Assembly: GCA_947497585.1 (NCBI GenBank)
Contig: CANMHG010000004.1
Location: 186,001 to 250,000, forward strand
DNA from: an uncultured Bacillaceae bacterium
Lineage (GTDB): Bacteria; Bacillota; Bacilli; Bacillales; Bacillaceae_L
Length of the DNA: 64,000 nucleotides
Direction of reading: 5' to 3'
This document shows positions 1-8,316 of this stretch, in pieces. Positions within the stretch are counted from its first letter, which is position 1. Each line of letters starts with the position of its first letter. Made by a program: the position numbers and the translations under genes. The notes beneath the pieces are model-generated. The model was not told the origin of the DNA. It saw only the letters and a list, made by a program, of their open reading frames with translations, and ran no database searches.

Positions 1-70
1 CGCTTACGATTATAGTTAAATAAAGTACTAGTTAAATAAGATTGATCGGACGAAACGCTGAGGAAGAGGG

Positions 71-2440
71 ATGATTTTTTTGAAAAAGGAGTTAGTTTAT
101 CAGACTGATGAATGGTATCGTTTGGCTGAACAAAAGGCGGCTACTTATTTTTCCATGCTTTTTAAGCAGCTAAAGGAAAAGTCCTATGTCCCTGTCCTAA
201 CCGAAGACATACAAACTTGGAAGCAGAGCCATATTCATCATTGGTCCTTATTTTCTTTATTTTCACGTAAAAATAGAGAACCAAGTACGAAAGAATTTCA
301 CACTTATATTCAGTGGCTCAACTATACTGGTAAACTAGAAGATTATTTGGACCGGAGCATTTCTTATCTTTATATGAGGGACTTAGGTAGGGCCCTTGAT
401 TCGGTAGAGACACAAACCAAGATTGAACAGGTAGTAGGTAATTTGAAAAAATCACTCCTTGATTCAGCCTCAAGTACCACAGATTCGTATAGTTTAGCCG
501 CCATTTATAGATGGGCACAGAAAGAAGGCATAGAATCAACTTTCATCTGGCTAATTACTAAACTAAAAAATGTTGCCTCGAATATTCCAGAGGGAATGGA
601 GGCAGAGCATGCCCAACGAAAATTGATAAAAATTATTGCGGGTGTACTTATGCAAGAAATAGAAGAGATAGGGGAACATGTATCTTCTGAAGAGCGGAAG
701 AGAAGGCTTGAAAAAGCAATTCGGCTCGGCTATTCTTACGGATTAACCTATCCTTTCATTGATGACCTTCTTGATGCTAACATTTTATCTCCTAAGGAGA
801 CTAAACAATATACTGAATTAATTCGAACTACTTTGACAACAGGTTACGTACCAGAACTACGATACTGGTCAGGAAACAATAAGAATCTCATTTTTTACAT
901 TCATAAAGAGCTAAGAGAAGCATTTCAGTATATTAAATCAAATCAGCGACCTGAGACTGAAAAAATATTTCTTGAACAAGCCTATGTTTTTTTTCAATCA
1001 CAAGAAGTAGATCGTGATAAGAGTCTATCCAATGGAAATTATACAAATGAAGAGATTTTTATACCGATTATTTTAAAATCATCTTCATCACGGTTGATTG
1101 TTAGAACAGTCATCACAGCCCCTGAAGATGAGGACATTGATAACCGAACATTCTATTATGGAATCTACAATCAGCTTGCGGATGACTTTGCCGATATGTT
1201 TGATGATATGAGGGACGGCGCAGTTACACCTTATACATATTATTTAAAATATCATGATCAACGAGCCGACCTCATTAATCCTTTTGAAATGTACTGGACA
1301 GTAATTTCCAACCTCATTCATAACGTGTATCACTCAGATCAGAAAACGCGTGAGGTTATATTGGACCGTGCAATCAATGGTCTTAAACGATTTAAAAAAA
1401 GAGCGGGAAACCGTGTATACAATGAGGTTATGGAGATTTTTGCAACAGATAATCCTTCATTTAATCATTTAATACAAACCATGGTGAAAAAAGCAGATGA
1501 TGTGGATTTCTTTGATAAATTGCTTCGTGATCGAATCATCGCTACTTTAAAAAAGGACAAGAAAGAGCGGGAGGAATTCGTAGATAAGGTTGAAACAATA
1601 AGAGAGCAAATGAATGACATGTTACCTATTTCTACAAGTAGTAAAGTCGATCCAATCACTGAGGCGGCGAATTACAGTTTAAAGGGAGATGGTAAACGGT
1701 TAAGGCCCATTATTACTTGGGTTATGGGAGTGGATGGTTATGGTTTGACGCAATCTTCCATCGTGCCGCTTCTGAAGTCATTGGAATATATGCATACTGC
1801 GTCTCTCATTTTTGATGATCTACCGTCTCAAGATAATGCAAAAATGAGGAGAGGACGACCTACTCTTCATCAGGTGAAAAACGTTGCGATAGCAGAACTC
1901 ACAGGTTTATTTTTAACCCAGAAGGCTATAGAAGAACAAACAACACTTACTCATTTTGATTCCAAAACAGTGCTGCGATTAATCCAATATTCAACTAGGA
2001 TTACCGGGGAAATGTGTAAGGGTCAGGTGATGGACTTAGAGAGTAAAGGTAAACGGTTAACACTTGAACAACTTCAGGCAGTTTCATTTTATAAAACGGG
2101 AATTGCATTCGAAGCTTCCATCATTATGCCAGCCATTCTCGGGAAAGCGACCGACGAGGAACTAAACACTTTGAAGGAATTTGCCCGCCACGCAGGAATC
2201 GCGTTTCAAATAAAAGATGACTTACTCGATGCGGAGGGTGACGAAAAACTTCTAGGAAAATCGGTTGGAAAAGACACTGAGAACAACAACTCAACTTTTG
2301 TAACAATTCTTGGCATAGAAAATGCACGAAAAGAGCTATGGGAGCACTTCTGTCTTGCAATGGAAGCGCTAGAAAAAGTACCACGTAACACTACCTTTTT
2401 AAAGCATTTAGTGAATTATATCGTGAATCGGGACCATTAA
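71..2440 (+). CDS. Polyprenyl synthetase family protein with long N-terminal extension
   Basis: A 789-aa protein. The C-terminal third (from about residue 520) is a trans-isoprenyl diphosphate synthase fold: the first aspartate-rich motif DDLPSQD lies at residues 582-588, followed by RRGRPTLH, and the second motif DDLLD at 716-720. The DDx4D spacing of the first motif is that of farnesyl/geranylgeranyl-type synthases. Family members are usually about 300 aa, so roughly 500 residues are extra. This N-terminal part holds its own acidic cluster DDFADMFDD at 371-379, which might mark a second terpenoid-synthase-like domain; that is inference. The enzyme probably elongates allylic diphosphates with IPP in the cytosol, but the product cannot be told. 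AGGA at 61-64 lies 6 bp ahead of the ATG. A TTG at 80 is an alternative start. No terpene partner genes are nearby, and a 52-bp palindrome follows the stop. Confidence 0.8.
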   Translation: MIFLKKELVYQTDEWYRLAEQKAATYFSMLFKQLKEKSYVPVLTEDIQTWKQSHIHHWSLFSLFSRKNREPSTKEFHTYIQWLNYTGKLEDYLDRSISYLYMRDLGRALDSVETQTKIEQVVGNLKKSLLDSASSTTDSYSLAAIYRWAQKEGIESTFIWLITKLKNVASNIPEGMEAEHAQRKLIKIIAGVLMQEIEEIGEHVSSEERKRRLEKAIRLGYSYGLTYPFIDDLLDANILSPKETKQYTELIRTTLTTGYVPELRYWSGNNKNLIFYIHKELREAFQYIKSNQRPETEKIFLEQAYVFFQSQEVDRDKSLSNGNYTNEEIFIPIILKSSSSRLIVRTVITAPEDEDIDNRTFYYGIYNQLADDFADMFDDMRDGAVTPYTYYLKYHDQRADLINPFEMYWTVISNLIHNVYHSDQKTREVILDRAINGLKRFKKRAGNRVYNEVMEIFATDNPSFNHLIQTMVKKADDVDFFDKLLRDRIIATLKKDKKEREEFVDKVETIREQMNDMLPISTSSKVDPITEAANYSLKGDGKRLRPIITWVMGVDGYGLTQSSIVPLLKSLEYMHTASLIFDDLPSQDNAKMRRGRPTLHQVKNVAIAELTGLFLTQKAIEEQTTLTHFDSKTVLRLIQYSTRITGEMCKGQVMDLESKGKRLTLEQLQAVSFYKTGIAFEASIIMPAILGKATDEELNTLKEFARHAGIAFQIKDDLLDAEGDEKLLGKSVGKDTENNNSTFVTILGIENARKELWEHFCLAMEALEKVPRNTTFLKHLVNYIVNRDH

Positions 2441-2445
2441 AATTT

Positions 2446-2499
2446 GGGGCCTGACCCCCAGTGCGTTAAAGCTTTAACGCGCCGGGGGGGCAGGCCCCC
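2446..2499. repeat. 52-bp palindromic repeat, copy 1 (variant)
   Basis: A near-perfect palindrome with outer arms GGGGCCTGACCCCC and a GC-rich counterpart around the core GCGTTAAAGCTTTAACGC. It begins 6 bp after the preceding stop codon. The right arm is altered here, with seven Gs and GCAGG in place of GTCAGG, which makes this copy slightly longer than the others. Confidence 0.9.
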
Positions 2500-2561
2500 G
2501 ATTGTAAAATATTTCATAGTTGGACATACTATGTTCAGTATCTTATTGAGGAGTGTATATA

Positions 2562-2855
2562 ATGAACATTGATTTCAATACAATTGCTGAAAGTATGCCT
2601 AACTTCGAAAATCATGATGATGCAAAAGCGTGGTTTGAGGAATATTTCGAAGATAAGTTTATCTTTAAAAACCAGGACGAACAAAATGGTAAAATGGTTT
2701 ATTATTACCATATCGTTAAAAATCCAGATGCATATTCACAGTATATGGTGTCATTAACGAGTGAAGTGAAACCTCACATAACTGATTTCAATACAGTTGA
2801 AAGTTATTCTACTGTTGAAATAAGTGAGGATGGAGATGTTAGTTTTACACAGTGA
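2562..2855 (+). CDS. Small acidic hypothetical protein
   Basis: A 97-aa acidic protein without transmembrane segments or cysteines, rich in aromatic and acidic residues. I do not recognise the family. The ATG at 2562 is chosen because GAGGAG ends 8 bp upstream; the in-frame GTG at 2553 would overlap that ribosome-binding site. The gene stands alone, followed by a hairpin terminator shared with the convergent phosphatase gene. The predicted mix of strands and helices suggests a small soluble cytosolic protein, but no function can be assigned. Confidence 0.7.
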   Translation: MNIDFNTIAESMPNFENHDDAKAWFEEYFEDKFIFKNQDEQNGKMVYYYHIVKNPDAYSQYMVSLTSEVKPHITDFNTVESYSTVEISEDGDVSFTQ

Positions 2856-2883
2856 TTTTTCGGAGAAGTGACTCGAACAAAGA

Positions 2884-2915
2884 ATGCGCACCCTTTACAC
2901 GGGTGCGCATCACTT
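2884..2915. terminator. Bidirectional hairpin terminator
   Basis: The arms ATGCGCACCC (2884-2893) and GGGTGCGCAT (2901-2910) form a 10-bp stem between two convergent genes. A T-rich stretch follows on the plus strand, so the hairpin probably serves both genes. Confidence 0.75.
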
Positions 2916-2919
2916 GTTT

Positions 2920-3621
2920 TTACTCAACATAATAAACCTCTGAACTACCAATCTCTAAACAATACAGCCTTCCACCATAAGCGCAACCACCATCAATTCC
3001 GATGATGTTATTCTCGCCAAAATAGACTTCATCACTTTTATGTAATCGTTTCGTTGGAGTATGTCCAAATACAACTGTCTTTTCTCCATTGTATCCCTGA
3101 TGGAATTCATCACGAATCCATACTAATGTATGTTTTTCTGTCTCATCAAGAGGTGTTTCTGGATGAACACCTGCATGAACAAAAATATGAGAGTCTGTTT
3201 CATAGTAGTAAGGAAACGTTTTCAAAATCTCAATATGTGATTGGATCGCTTTGTTCATATAAAGAGGGTCAGGGATTTCATCAGTCGTAAACCAATACTT
3301 CGCATCGTCTTTTTCAATTTCGTACCCATAATTTTGAAGGGTTTTGATACCACCATTATAAAACCAACGTTTTAAATTCATTGGATCACCATGAAAGGCG
3401 TCCATCATCATTTTTTCATGGTTGCCAATAAGAGCAATGGCGCCTTCAGCTTTTAAATCAATCACCTTATCTAACACAGCTCTCGAATGAGGTCCACGAT
3501 CAACAAAGTCCCCTAATAGTAGAAGTTGATCCTGACTACTGTTATAGTTTACAAGCTCCAAAAGTCGATTAAATTTATCAAGTTCTCCATGTATATCACT
3601 TATTGCTAACATTCGTTTCAT
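2920..3621 (-). CDS. Metallophosphatase family protein (Ser/Thr phosphatase / Ap4A hydrolase-like)
   Basis: A calcineurin-like phosphoesterase of about 233 aa. The metal-binding motifs appear in the standard order: SDIHGE close to the N-terminus, GDFVDRG around residue 42, GNHE around residue 70, then later histidines in HAGVHPE and FGHTPT. This set is shared by bacterial PPP-type phosphatases and symmetric ApaH-like hydrolases; the sequence alone does not separate protein phosphatase from dinucleoside tetraphosphatase. The ATG at 3621 is preferred, with AAAAAGG upstream; a TTG at 3645 would add eight residues. It is cytosolic and has no operon partner. Confidence 0.85.
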   Translation of the reverse strand: MKRMLAISDIHGELDKFNRLLELVNYNSSQDQLLLLGDFVDRGPHSRAVLDKVIDLKAEGAIALIGNHEKMMMDAFHGDPMNLKRWFYNGGIKTLQNYGYEIEKDDAKYWFTTDEIPDPLYMNKAIQSHIEILKTFPYYYETDSHIFVHAGVHPETPLDETEKHTLVWIRDEFHQGYNGEKTVVFGHTPTKRLHKSDEVYFGENNIIGIDGGCAYGGRLYCLEIGSSEVYYVE

Positions 3622-3845
3622 ATGTTTCACAACCTTTTTCAACAAACTACCAAATAATCGGTCTATTTCATTCTACCATATTTTACAAGAAGGAAAGAAA
3701 TTTTAGTTGCCTTGTCTATAAATACATCTACATTGAAAGATATGTTCTGATATACTTAACATTTGGAAAGAATAACAATGAGAAACAGAGGGACAGTATG
3801 TTAAGTTTGTGTCTAGTCCCAAACAATATAGTGGAGGAAAAAGTA

Positions 3846-4340
3846 ATGACTAACAATGATATTTTAATTCGTTTACGATATGCATTAGATATTAGAGACA
3901 TCGACATGGTAGAAATGTTTAAATTAGGTGGAGTAGAGGTAACAAAAGAAGATGTTCAAATGATGCTGAAAAAAACGTATGAAGAAGATGAGTATGATGA
4001 AAATGAAGAGATTTATAAGATTAATAATAAAAAACTAGAGTCATTTTTGAACGGCTTTATTACGTTTAAAAGAGGAAAGCAGGAACCTAAACCAGGACAA
4101 CCTACTGCACCACCGTCTCAACCTGAACCTGTGAATAATATGCTTTTAAAGAAAGTGAAAATTGCTCTTTCGTTAACTAGTGAGGATATGATTGAAGTGT
4201 TAGACATGGGAGGAGTCGCCGTTTCCAAAGGAGAACTCGGTGCCATCCTTCGTAAAGTTGGACATAAAAATTACAAGGTTTGTCTGGACAGATTCGCTCG
4301 TAATTTCTTAAAGGGATTGGCTATTAAGTATAGGGGTTAA
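3846..4340 (+). CDS. DUF1456 (YehS-type) protein
   Basis: A 164-aa protein made of two similar helical units. The first starts with NDILIRLRYALDIRDIDMVE and the second with LLKKVKIALSLTSEDMIEVL. They are joined by a proline/glutamine-rich linker around residues 80-100. This duplicated layout is typical of the YehS/DUF1456 family, whose function is unknown. GTGGAGG upstream of the ATG at 3846 supports this start over longer in-frame extensions. The gene is monocistronic. Confidence 0.8.
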   Translation: MTNNDILIRLRYALDIRDIDMVEMFKLGGVEVTKEDVQMMLKKTYEEDEYDENEEIYKINNKKLESFLNGFITFKRGKQEPKPGQPTAPPSQPEPVNNMLLKKVKIALSLTSEDMIEVLDMGGVAVSKGELGAILRKVGHKNYKVCLDRFARNFLKGLAIKYRG

Positions 4341-4498
4341 GATTTTAGTGAAAGTAAACCCTGTTGCCCATTAAAACGGTAATGGGGTTTATGTGCTAGT
4401 TAAAAAGCTAATAGTAAACAAAGTCTTTATTTTGAGGAAAATAAAGACTTAAGGGTATCGCACAAGTAGTGTATCTAGAAGTAGTGTATAAAAACTCT

Positions 4499-4990
4499 CT
4501 ATATATCAAACTTTTGCTTGATTTTTGCAATGTCACGTTCATGCTTTTCTGTTCTATTAAAGAGTAAATTAATATCAGAATCTGTCTCGGACTTGTTTCG
4601 CCTTAAGTCTTGTCTAATGCTAGTGAAGTTTTCAGTTAAAAGAGTGGTAGAATGTTTGAACAAATCCTTAAGTTCGTCTTGTCCTTCTTCTAGGTTCCCT
4701 AACCTTGCTTCTACAAAATCGAATCGTTGGTCAACAGAATTAAATCGTTTGTCGACAGTATCAAATCGATGGTCAACAGCATCAAATCGTTTGTCAATAG
4801 CACTGAACTTCTGGTCAACAGTATCAAAGCGCTTATCAATAGCAACGAACTTCTGGTCAACAGCATCAAACTTTGCCTCGAATTTTTGTTCCATCTGGTT
4901 TAATCTGTTGTTTGTCTCTTTTTGTCCATCTTCCAACCTACCGAAACCTGTCTCAAGCCTTTGAAGCATTCCTCTTAGTTCTTGATCCAC
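4499..4990 (-). CDS. Coiled-coil heptad-repeat protein
   Basis: A 163-aa, highly charged protein predicted to be almost entirely coiled coil. Residues about 40-95 consist of repeats of the pattern (F)-D-x-V-D-x-(R/K)-F, seven residues per unit (for example RFDTVDKRF, KFSAIDKRF), which show in the DNA as imperfect repeats across 4715-4875. There is no signal peptide or membrane segment. The GTG at 4990 is preferred because GGAGGTG ends 6 bp upstream; a GTG at 4999 would sit inside that site. Similar proteins are annotated as coiled-coil or Bdr-like; no biochemical role is evident. Confidence 0.7.
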   Translation of the reverse strand: MDQELRGMLQRLETGFGRLEDGQKETNNRLNQMEQKFEAKFDAVDQKFVAIDKRFDTVDQKFSAIDKRFDAVDHRFDTVDKRFNSVDQRFDFVEARLGNLEEGQDELKDLFKHSTTLLTENFTSIRQDLRRNKSETDSDINLLFNRTEKHERDIAKIKQKFDI

Positions 4991-5094
4991 AATAATCACC
5001 TCCCTTTGTTTAAATAATTTCTCTTACAACTAAAATTATACCATACAAAACAAAAATCGAACAAGTGTTCTTTATAGGTTTTATGAAAAAAAGA

Positions 5095-5146
5095 GGGGCC
5101 TGACCCCCAGCACGTTAAAGCTTTAACGCGGCGGGGGTCAGGCCCC
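5095..5146. repeat. 52-bp palindromic repeat, copy 2
   Basis: Same palindrome family. This copy sits 13 bp beyond the stop of the minus-strand CdsA-like gene. The core begins CACGTTAAAG and the right flank reads GCGGCGGGGG, so the inner arm has base changes relative to the consensus. Confidence 0.9.
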
Positions 5147-5158
5147 AACGGACACAAT

Positions 5159-6076
5159 TTACATAAAGTCAAAGAAGTACCTTATCACGTGGAAGAAGAT
5201 AGGTGCCGTGTATGTTAGGCTATCGACTCGACTGAGGTAGCTTTCTCCAGAGGAGGCCAATTTTTCGTCGTCTCCAATAAGTAAATCGCGTTTTAAAACA
5301 GATATTGTAAGTGCTCCAAAAAATCCTCCAAAAGCTATGAGTAGACCCGAAATAATGCCAAATTTGACATCAAATGGGGTTAGGTAAGGAAATATGAAAT
5401 AGGCAACAGTTGTAGTAACGATGGTTGCACCAATGAATCCTTCCCAAGATATATTTACGTTGGCTGTTGGAGCTACTTTTCTTTTTCCAAAATAGAGCGA
5501 GATTAAAAAGTGTACAGCATCATTTAGCTGTGTGAGTAGTACTAGGAATAAGACAAGATTCGCTCCATATTCGGGAGATGCAAATTGGAAGTATGCAAGA
5601 TGGCTTAAACCAAACACCATGAGCATTAAACCCCATTGAGTCGAGCTTACCGAACGTAAAAATCCAACTGTTCCTTTTTTTCCTAGGATACGAGGTAATG
5701 GCAAAAATAAAAACACATAAATTGGGATAAAGACAATAAACATGCCATACCATTCAATGTATATCCAATAAAACTGCACCGGAATAGAAAGATAGGCCCA
5801 TAAAAAAGCCCTGCGATCAACTTTCCTTGTTTTGAACATTGAAAAATACTCTTTTAGTGCGAAAAAGCAGAGCACCATTAAGGAAACCAACGAAACAATA
5901 GGATTAAAAAGTGTCGCGAAAACAAAAATAACAAACATGCCCCACCATGTTTTTACGCGTAATGATAATGCTGAAAAATCCTTATCAGGCTGGCTCTTTT
6001 TTACAATACTAAATAATATACTAATTACTAGTAAACCAAGAAAAATCACTAACTGTGTCCAGAGTGTACTATTCAA
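5159..6076 (-). CDS. Phosphatidate cytidylyltransferase-like (CdsA family) membrane protein
   Basis: A 305-aa integral membrane protein with about eight hydrophobic segments. The motif NDAVHFLISLYFGKRK followed by ISWEGFIG matches the CdsA core, and the C-terminal SVLKRD...SRVDS resembles the CDP-DAG synthase signature but in degenerate form: the usual KD and HGG elements are not visible. Family enzymes make CDP-diacylglycerol from CTP and phosphatidate. The divergent signature and isolated location suggest a paralogue of the housekeeping cdsA, possibly with altered substrate or activity. Start TTG at 6076 follows GGTGAGAGG. Confidence 0.75.
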   Translation of the reverse strand: MNSTLWTQLVIFLGLLVISILFSIVKKSQPDKDFSALSLRVKTWWGMFVIFVFATLFNPIVSLVSLMVLCFFALKEYFSMFKTRKVDRRAFLWAYLSIPVQFYWIYIEWYGMFIVFIPIYVFLFLPLPRILGKKGTVGFLRSVSSTQWGLMLMVFGLSHLAYFQFASPEYGANLVLFLVLLTQLNDAVHFLISLYFGKRKVAPTANVNISWEGFIGATIVTTTVAYFIFPYLTPFDVKFGIISGLLIAFGGFFGALTISVLKRDLLIGDDEKLASSGESYLSRVDSLTYTAPIFFHVIRYFFDFM

Positions 6077-6166
6077 CCTCTCACCAACTTTATTCTTATA
6101 TTTGTAAAAGTCATCATGTATAATTAATGATAGGATAAAAATGTCAGTTTTAAAAGAGGGAATCCG

Positions 6167-6721
6167 ATGGAAATGAACCGAAGTGTCTATATAATGCTTA
6201 CCGACACGGGTACTTTATTTACAAAATCGATAAAAAAATATACAAAGGCTCCATATAATCATGCCTCAATTGCCTTCGATTCAAATCTACAAGAGTTATA
6301 TAGTTTCGGCCGAAAAAAACCGAGTAATCCTATTAATGGTGGATTTGTGAGGGAAGATGTGTTCAAAGGTACCTATAGTAAATACCCAAATACAACTTGT
6401 GTAATTTATAAACTTGAAGTTTCAGAGCGGGACGTTGAAAAAATGAAGCGGGTGCTGAATGTATTCAAGAGAAATCAAAGCAAATTCCTGTATAACCTTT
6501 TAGGTCTAGTCGGAGTCTCACTTAATGAACCGGTGGAATTCAGTAACTCGTATTTCTGCTCACAATTTGTTGCAGAAATTCTTCATCGTTCAGGTATTCG
6601 ACTATGGGATAAACTCCCAGCGCTAGTCACTCCAGACGATTTTCGGGACCATCCTCGATTTGAACAAGTATATGAAGGTAAACTATTTGATTATGAACCC
6701 GTAAAGAAAAGGTATTCTTAA
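6167..6721 (+). CDS. NlpC/P60-superfamily (YiiX/YycO-like) putative cysteine hydrolase
   Basis: A 184-aa protein with the circularly permuted papain-like arrangement: a histidine in the early strand (YNHASIAF, about residues 29-36) and the cysteine in a later helix (SYFCSQFVAEIL, about 128-139). Members hydrolyse amide or acyl bonds in lipids, peptides or cell-wall material. No signal peptide is seen, so it is probably cytosolic. AAGAGGG precedes the ATG at 6167. It is transcribed away from the CdsA-like gene, and a palindromic repeat lies 13 bp after the stop. The substrate is unknown. Confidence 0.7.
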   Translation: MEMNRSVYIMLTDTGTLFTKSIKKYTKAPYNHASIAFDSNLQELYSFGRKKPSNPINGGFVREDVFKGTYSKYPNTTCVIYKLEVSERDVEKMKRVLNVFKRNQSKFLYNLLGLVGVSLNEPVEFSNSYFCSQFVAEILHRSGIRLWDKLPALVTPDDFRDHPRFEQVYEGKLFDYEPVKKRYS

Positions 6722-6733
6722 TATGTATCTTAA

Positions 6734-6785
6734 GGGGTCTGACCCCCAGTGCGTTAAAGCTTTAACGCGCCGGGGGTCAGACCCC
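6734..6785. repeat. 52-bp palindromic repeat, copy 3 (paired variant)
   Basis: Same family, 13 bp after the stop of the NlpC/P60-like gene. The left arm reads GGGGTCTGACCCCC and the right arm GGGGGTCAGACCCC: the change in one arm is matched in the other, so the stem is preserved. A T run follows, so this copy could terminate transcription. Confidence 0.9.
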
Positions 6786-6842
6786 TTTTTTTGCAGTTTT
6801 ATATAAACTTTGTATAGGTATATTTTCATAGGTCTTTGATAC

Positions 6843-6871
6843 TTGCATAAATGATAAGATTAGGATAAAAT
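6843..6871 (+). promoter_or_regulatory. Sigma-A-type promoter of hemAT
   Basis: TTGCAT (6843-6848) and TAAAAT (6866-6871) are separated by 17 bp, ending about 50 bp upstream of the HemAT start. I see no sigma-D (flagellar-type) promoter here, although many Bacillus chemoreceptors use one. Confidence 0.55.
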
Positions 6872-6921
6872 ACGAAGAGATAAGTTATACAAAAATTATA
6901 CAAATAAGGATGATGACACCG

Positions 6922-8232
6922 ATGCTACGGTTTCTGCAACTACATAAAAATAAAAGTGAACAGTTTGAAGCTGCTCTCGAGTTTAATTACAACGATAAAT
7001 CTATTAATCTGCCAAATGAATTACTAGAGATGAGACTCCGTTATATGGGGTTTACACAAAAACATCTTGATATCCTTGTGGAAATTCAGCCTATTATCAT
7101 GGAAATTGCCGAAGAGGTGCTTGACAAGGTACTTGATCATCTCTATACATTTAAACCACTTGAGCAAATTGCAACAACACATTCGACTAGAGAAAGATTA
7201 AAGAAAGTTTTTGTTTATTATTTTAGTAGTGTGTTTAGTGGGAAAATAGATGAAAAATTTCTTGAAATGCGCAACCGTATTGGGGGAACACATAATAATG
7301 CGGACCTCCCGATTGGATGGTTTTTAGCTACCTATCAAACTATGCAAAATCTTTTAATACCAAAGATTGTTGAATGTTATCAGTCTGAACCAAAGAAACT
7401 TGCAGATGTTCTATTGGCTGTAACACACATTATTAACTTTGACTCGCAGCTTGTTACTGAAAACTATTTAAATAGTAGAATCAATCAAGTGAAGGAGCTA
7501 ACCAATAAAACGATAGAGTTGCAGAAAGAAATGACGTCTATGAGTCAGGAACTTGCAGCATCAGTAGAACAAACAGATGCTTCTATCCACGAAACAACTC
7601 AAAAAGCTGAGCAAATTAAGACTGAAACAGAAAACACTGAAAAAAGTAGTAAAAACCTAATCAATTTATCGAATGAAAACGAAAAGCAAATGGAAAAATT
7701 AACATCCTCTTTTTCAGAATTGAAGAAGACTATAAGCAATTCAATTGAAGTCACTGATGTAGTAAAGCAAATTACGAATACAATATCTGAAATGACAAAG
7801 CAAATTGAGGGCATTGCAGATCAAACGAATTTACTAGCACTGAATGCATCCATTGAGGCAGCTAGAGCAGGTGATCATGGTAAGGGATTTGCAGTAGTGG
7901 CTCAAGAAGTAAGAAAGCTTGCAGAAAATACCAAAAGCATGAGTAATGAAATTGTTCAGTCCATTCAAAAAAGTAACCAGCACATAAATGACCTAAGTAG
8001 CCATATGAATGTGATGAACACTTCATCTGAAAGTTCCCAACACGAAATTGACCGCGTGAAAGGTGGACTTCAAACTGTTAAAATGGAAATGGAGAACTAC
8101 ATTGATATGTTTTCACGAAATAAGAAGGATCTCGATTACATTGTAGAATCCATTACAGAGATTAAAGATACCATGACAGGGATATCCTCATTATCAACTG
8201 ACTTACTTTATAAAGCTGAGAGTATGCAATAA
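6922..8232 (+). CDS. hemAT: Heme-based aerotactic transducer HemAT
   Basis: A 436-aa soluble globin-coupled sensor. Residues 1 to about 180 form the protoglobin domain, with the proximal heme histidine in [10 protein letters not shown] at residue 124, matching His123 of Bacillus HemAT. The C-terminal half is a methyl-accepting signalling domain with the conserved hairpin [17 protein letters not shown] about residues 298-315. There is no transmembrane segment, as expected for HemAT. It senses oxygen through bound heme and signals to CheA/CheW. The ATG at 6922 is chosen because AAGGATGAT lies 7 bp upstream; ATGs at 6910 and 6913 overlap that site. Confidence 0.9.
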   Translation: MLRFLQLHKNKSEQFEAALEFNYNDKSINLPNELLEMRLRYMGFTQKHLDILVEIQPIIMEIAEEVLDKVLDHLYTFKPLEQIATTHSTRERLKKVFVYYFSSVFSGKIDEKFLEMRNRIGGTHNNADLPIGWFLATYQTMQNLLIPKIVECYQSEPKKLADVLLAVTHIINFDSQLVTENYLNSRINQVKELTNKTIELQKEMTSMSQELAASVEQTDASIHETTQKAEQIKTETENTEKSSKNLINLSNENEKQMEKLTSSFSELKKTISNSIEVTDVVKQITNTISEMTKQIEGIADQTNLLALNASIEAARAGDHGKGFAVVAQEVRKLAENTKSMSNEIVQSIQKSNQHINDLSSHMNVMNTSSESSQHEIDRVKGGLQTVKMEMENYIDMFSRNKKDLDYIVESITEIKDTMTGISSLSTDLLYKAESMQ

Positions 8233-8316
8233 CATTTTAGGTCTTACTTACACGATCCAATTTTTTGTATTATTTTATACAATTGGTTAGAATCAAGGGG
8301 AGAGGTGGGATATAGT

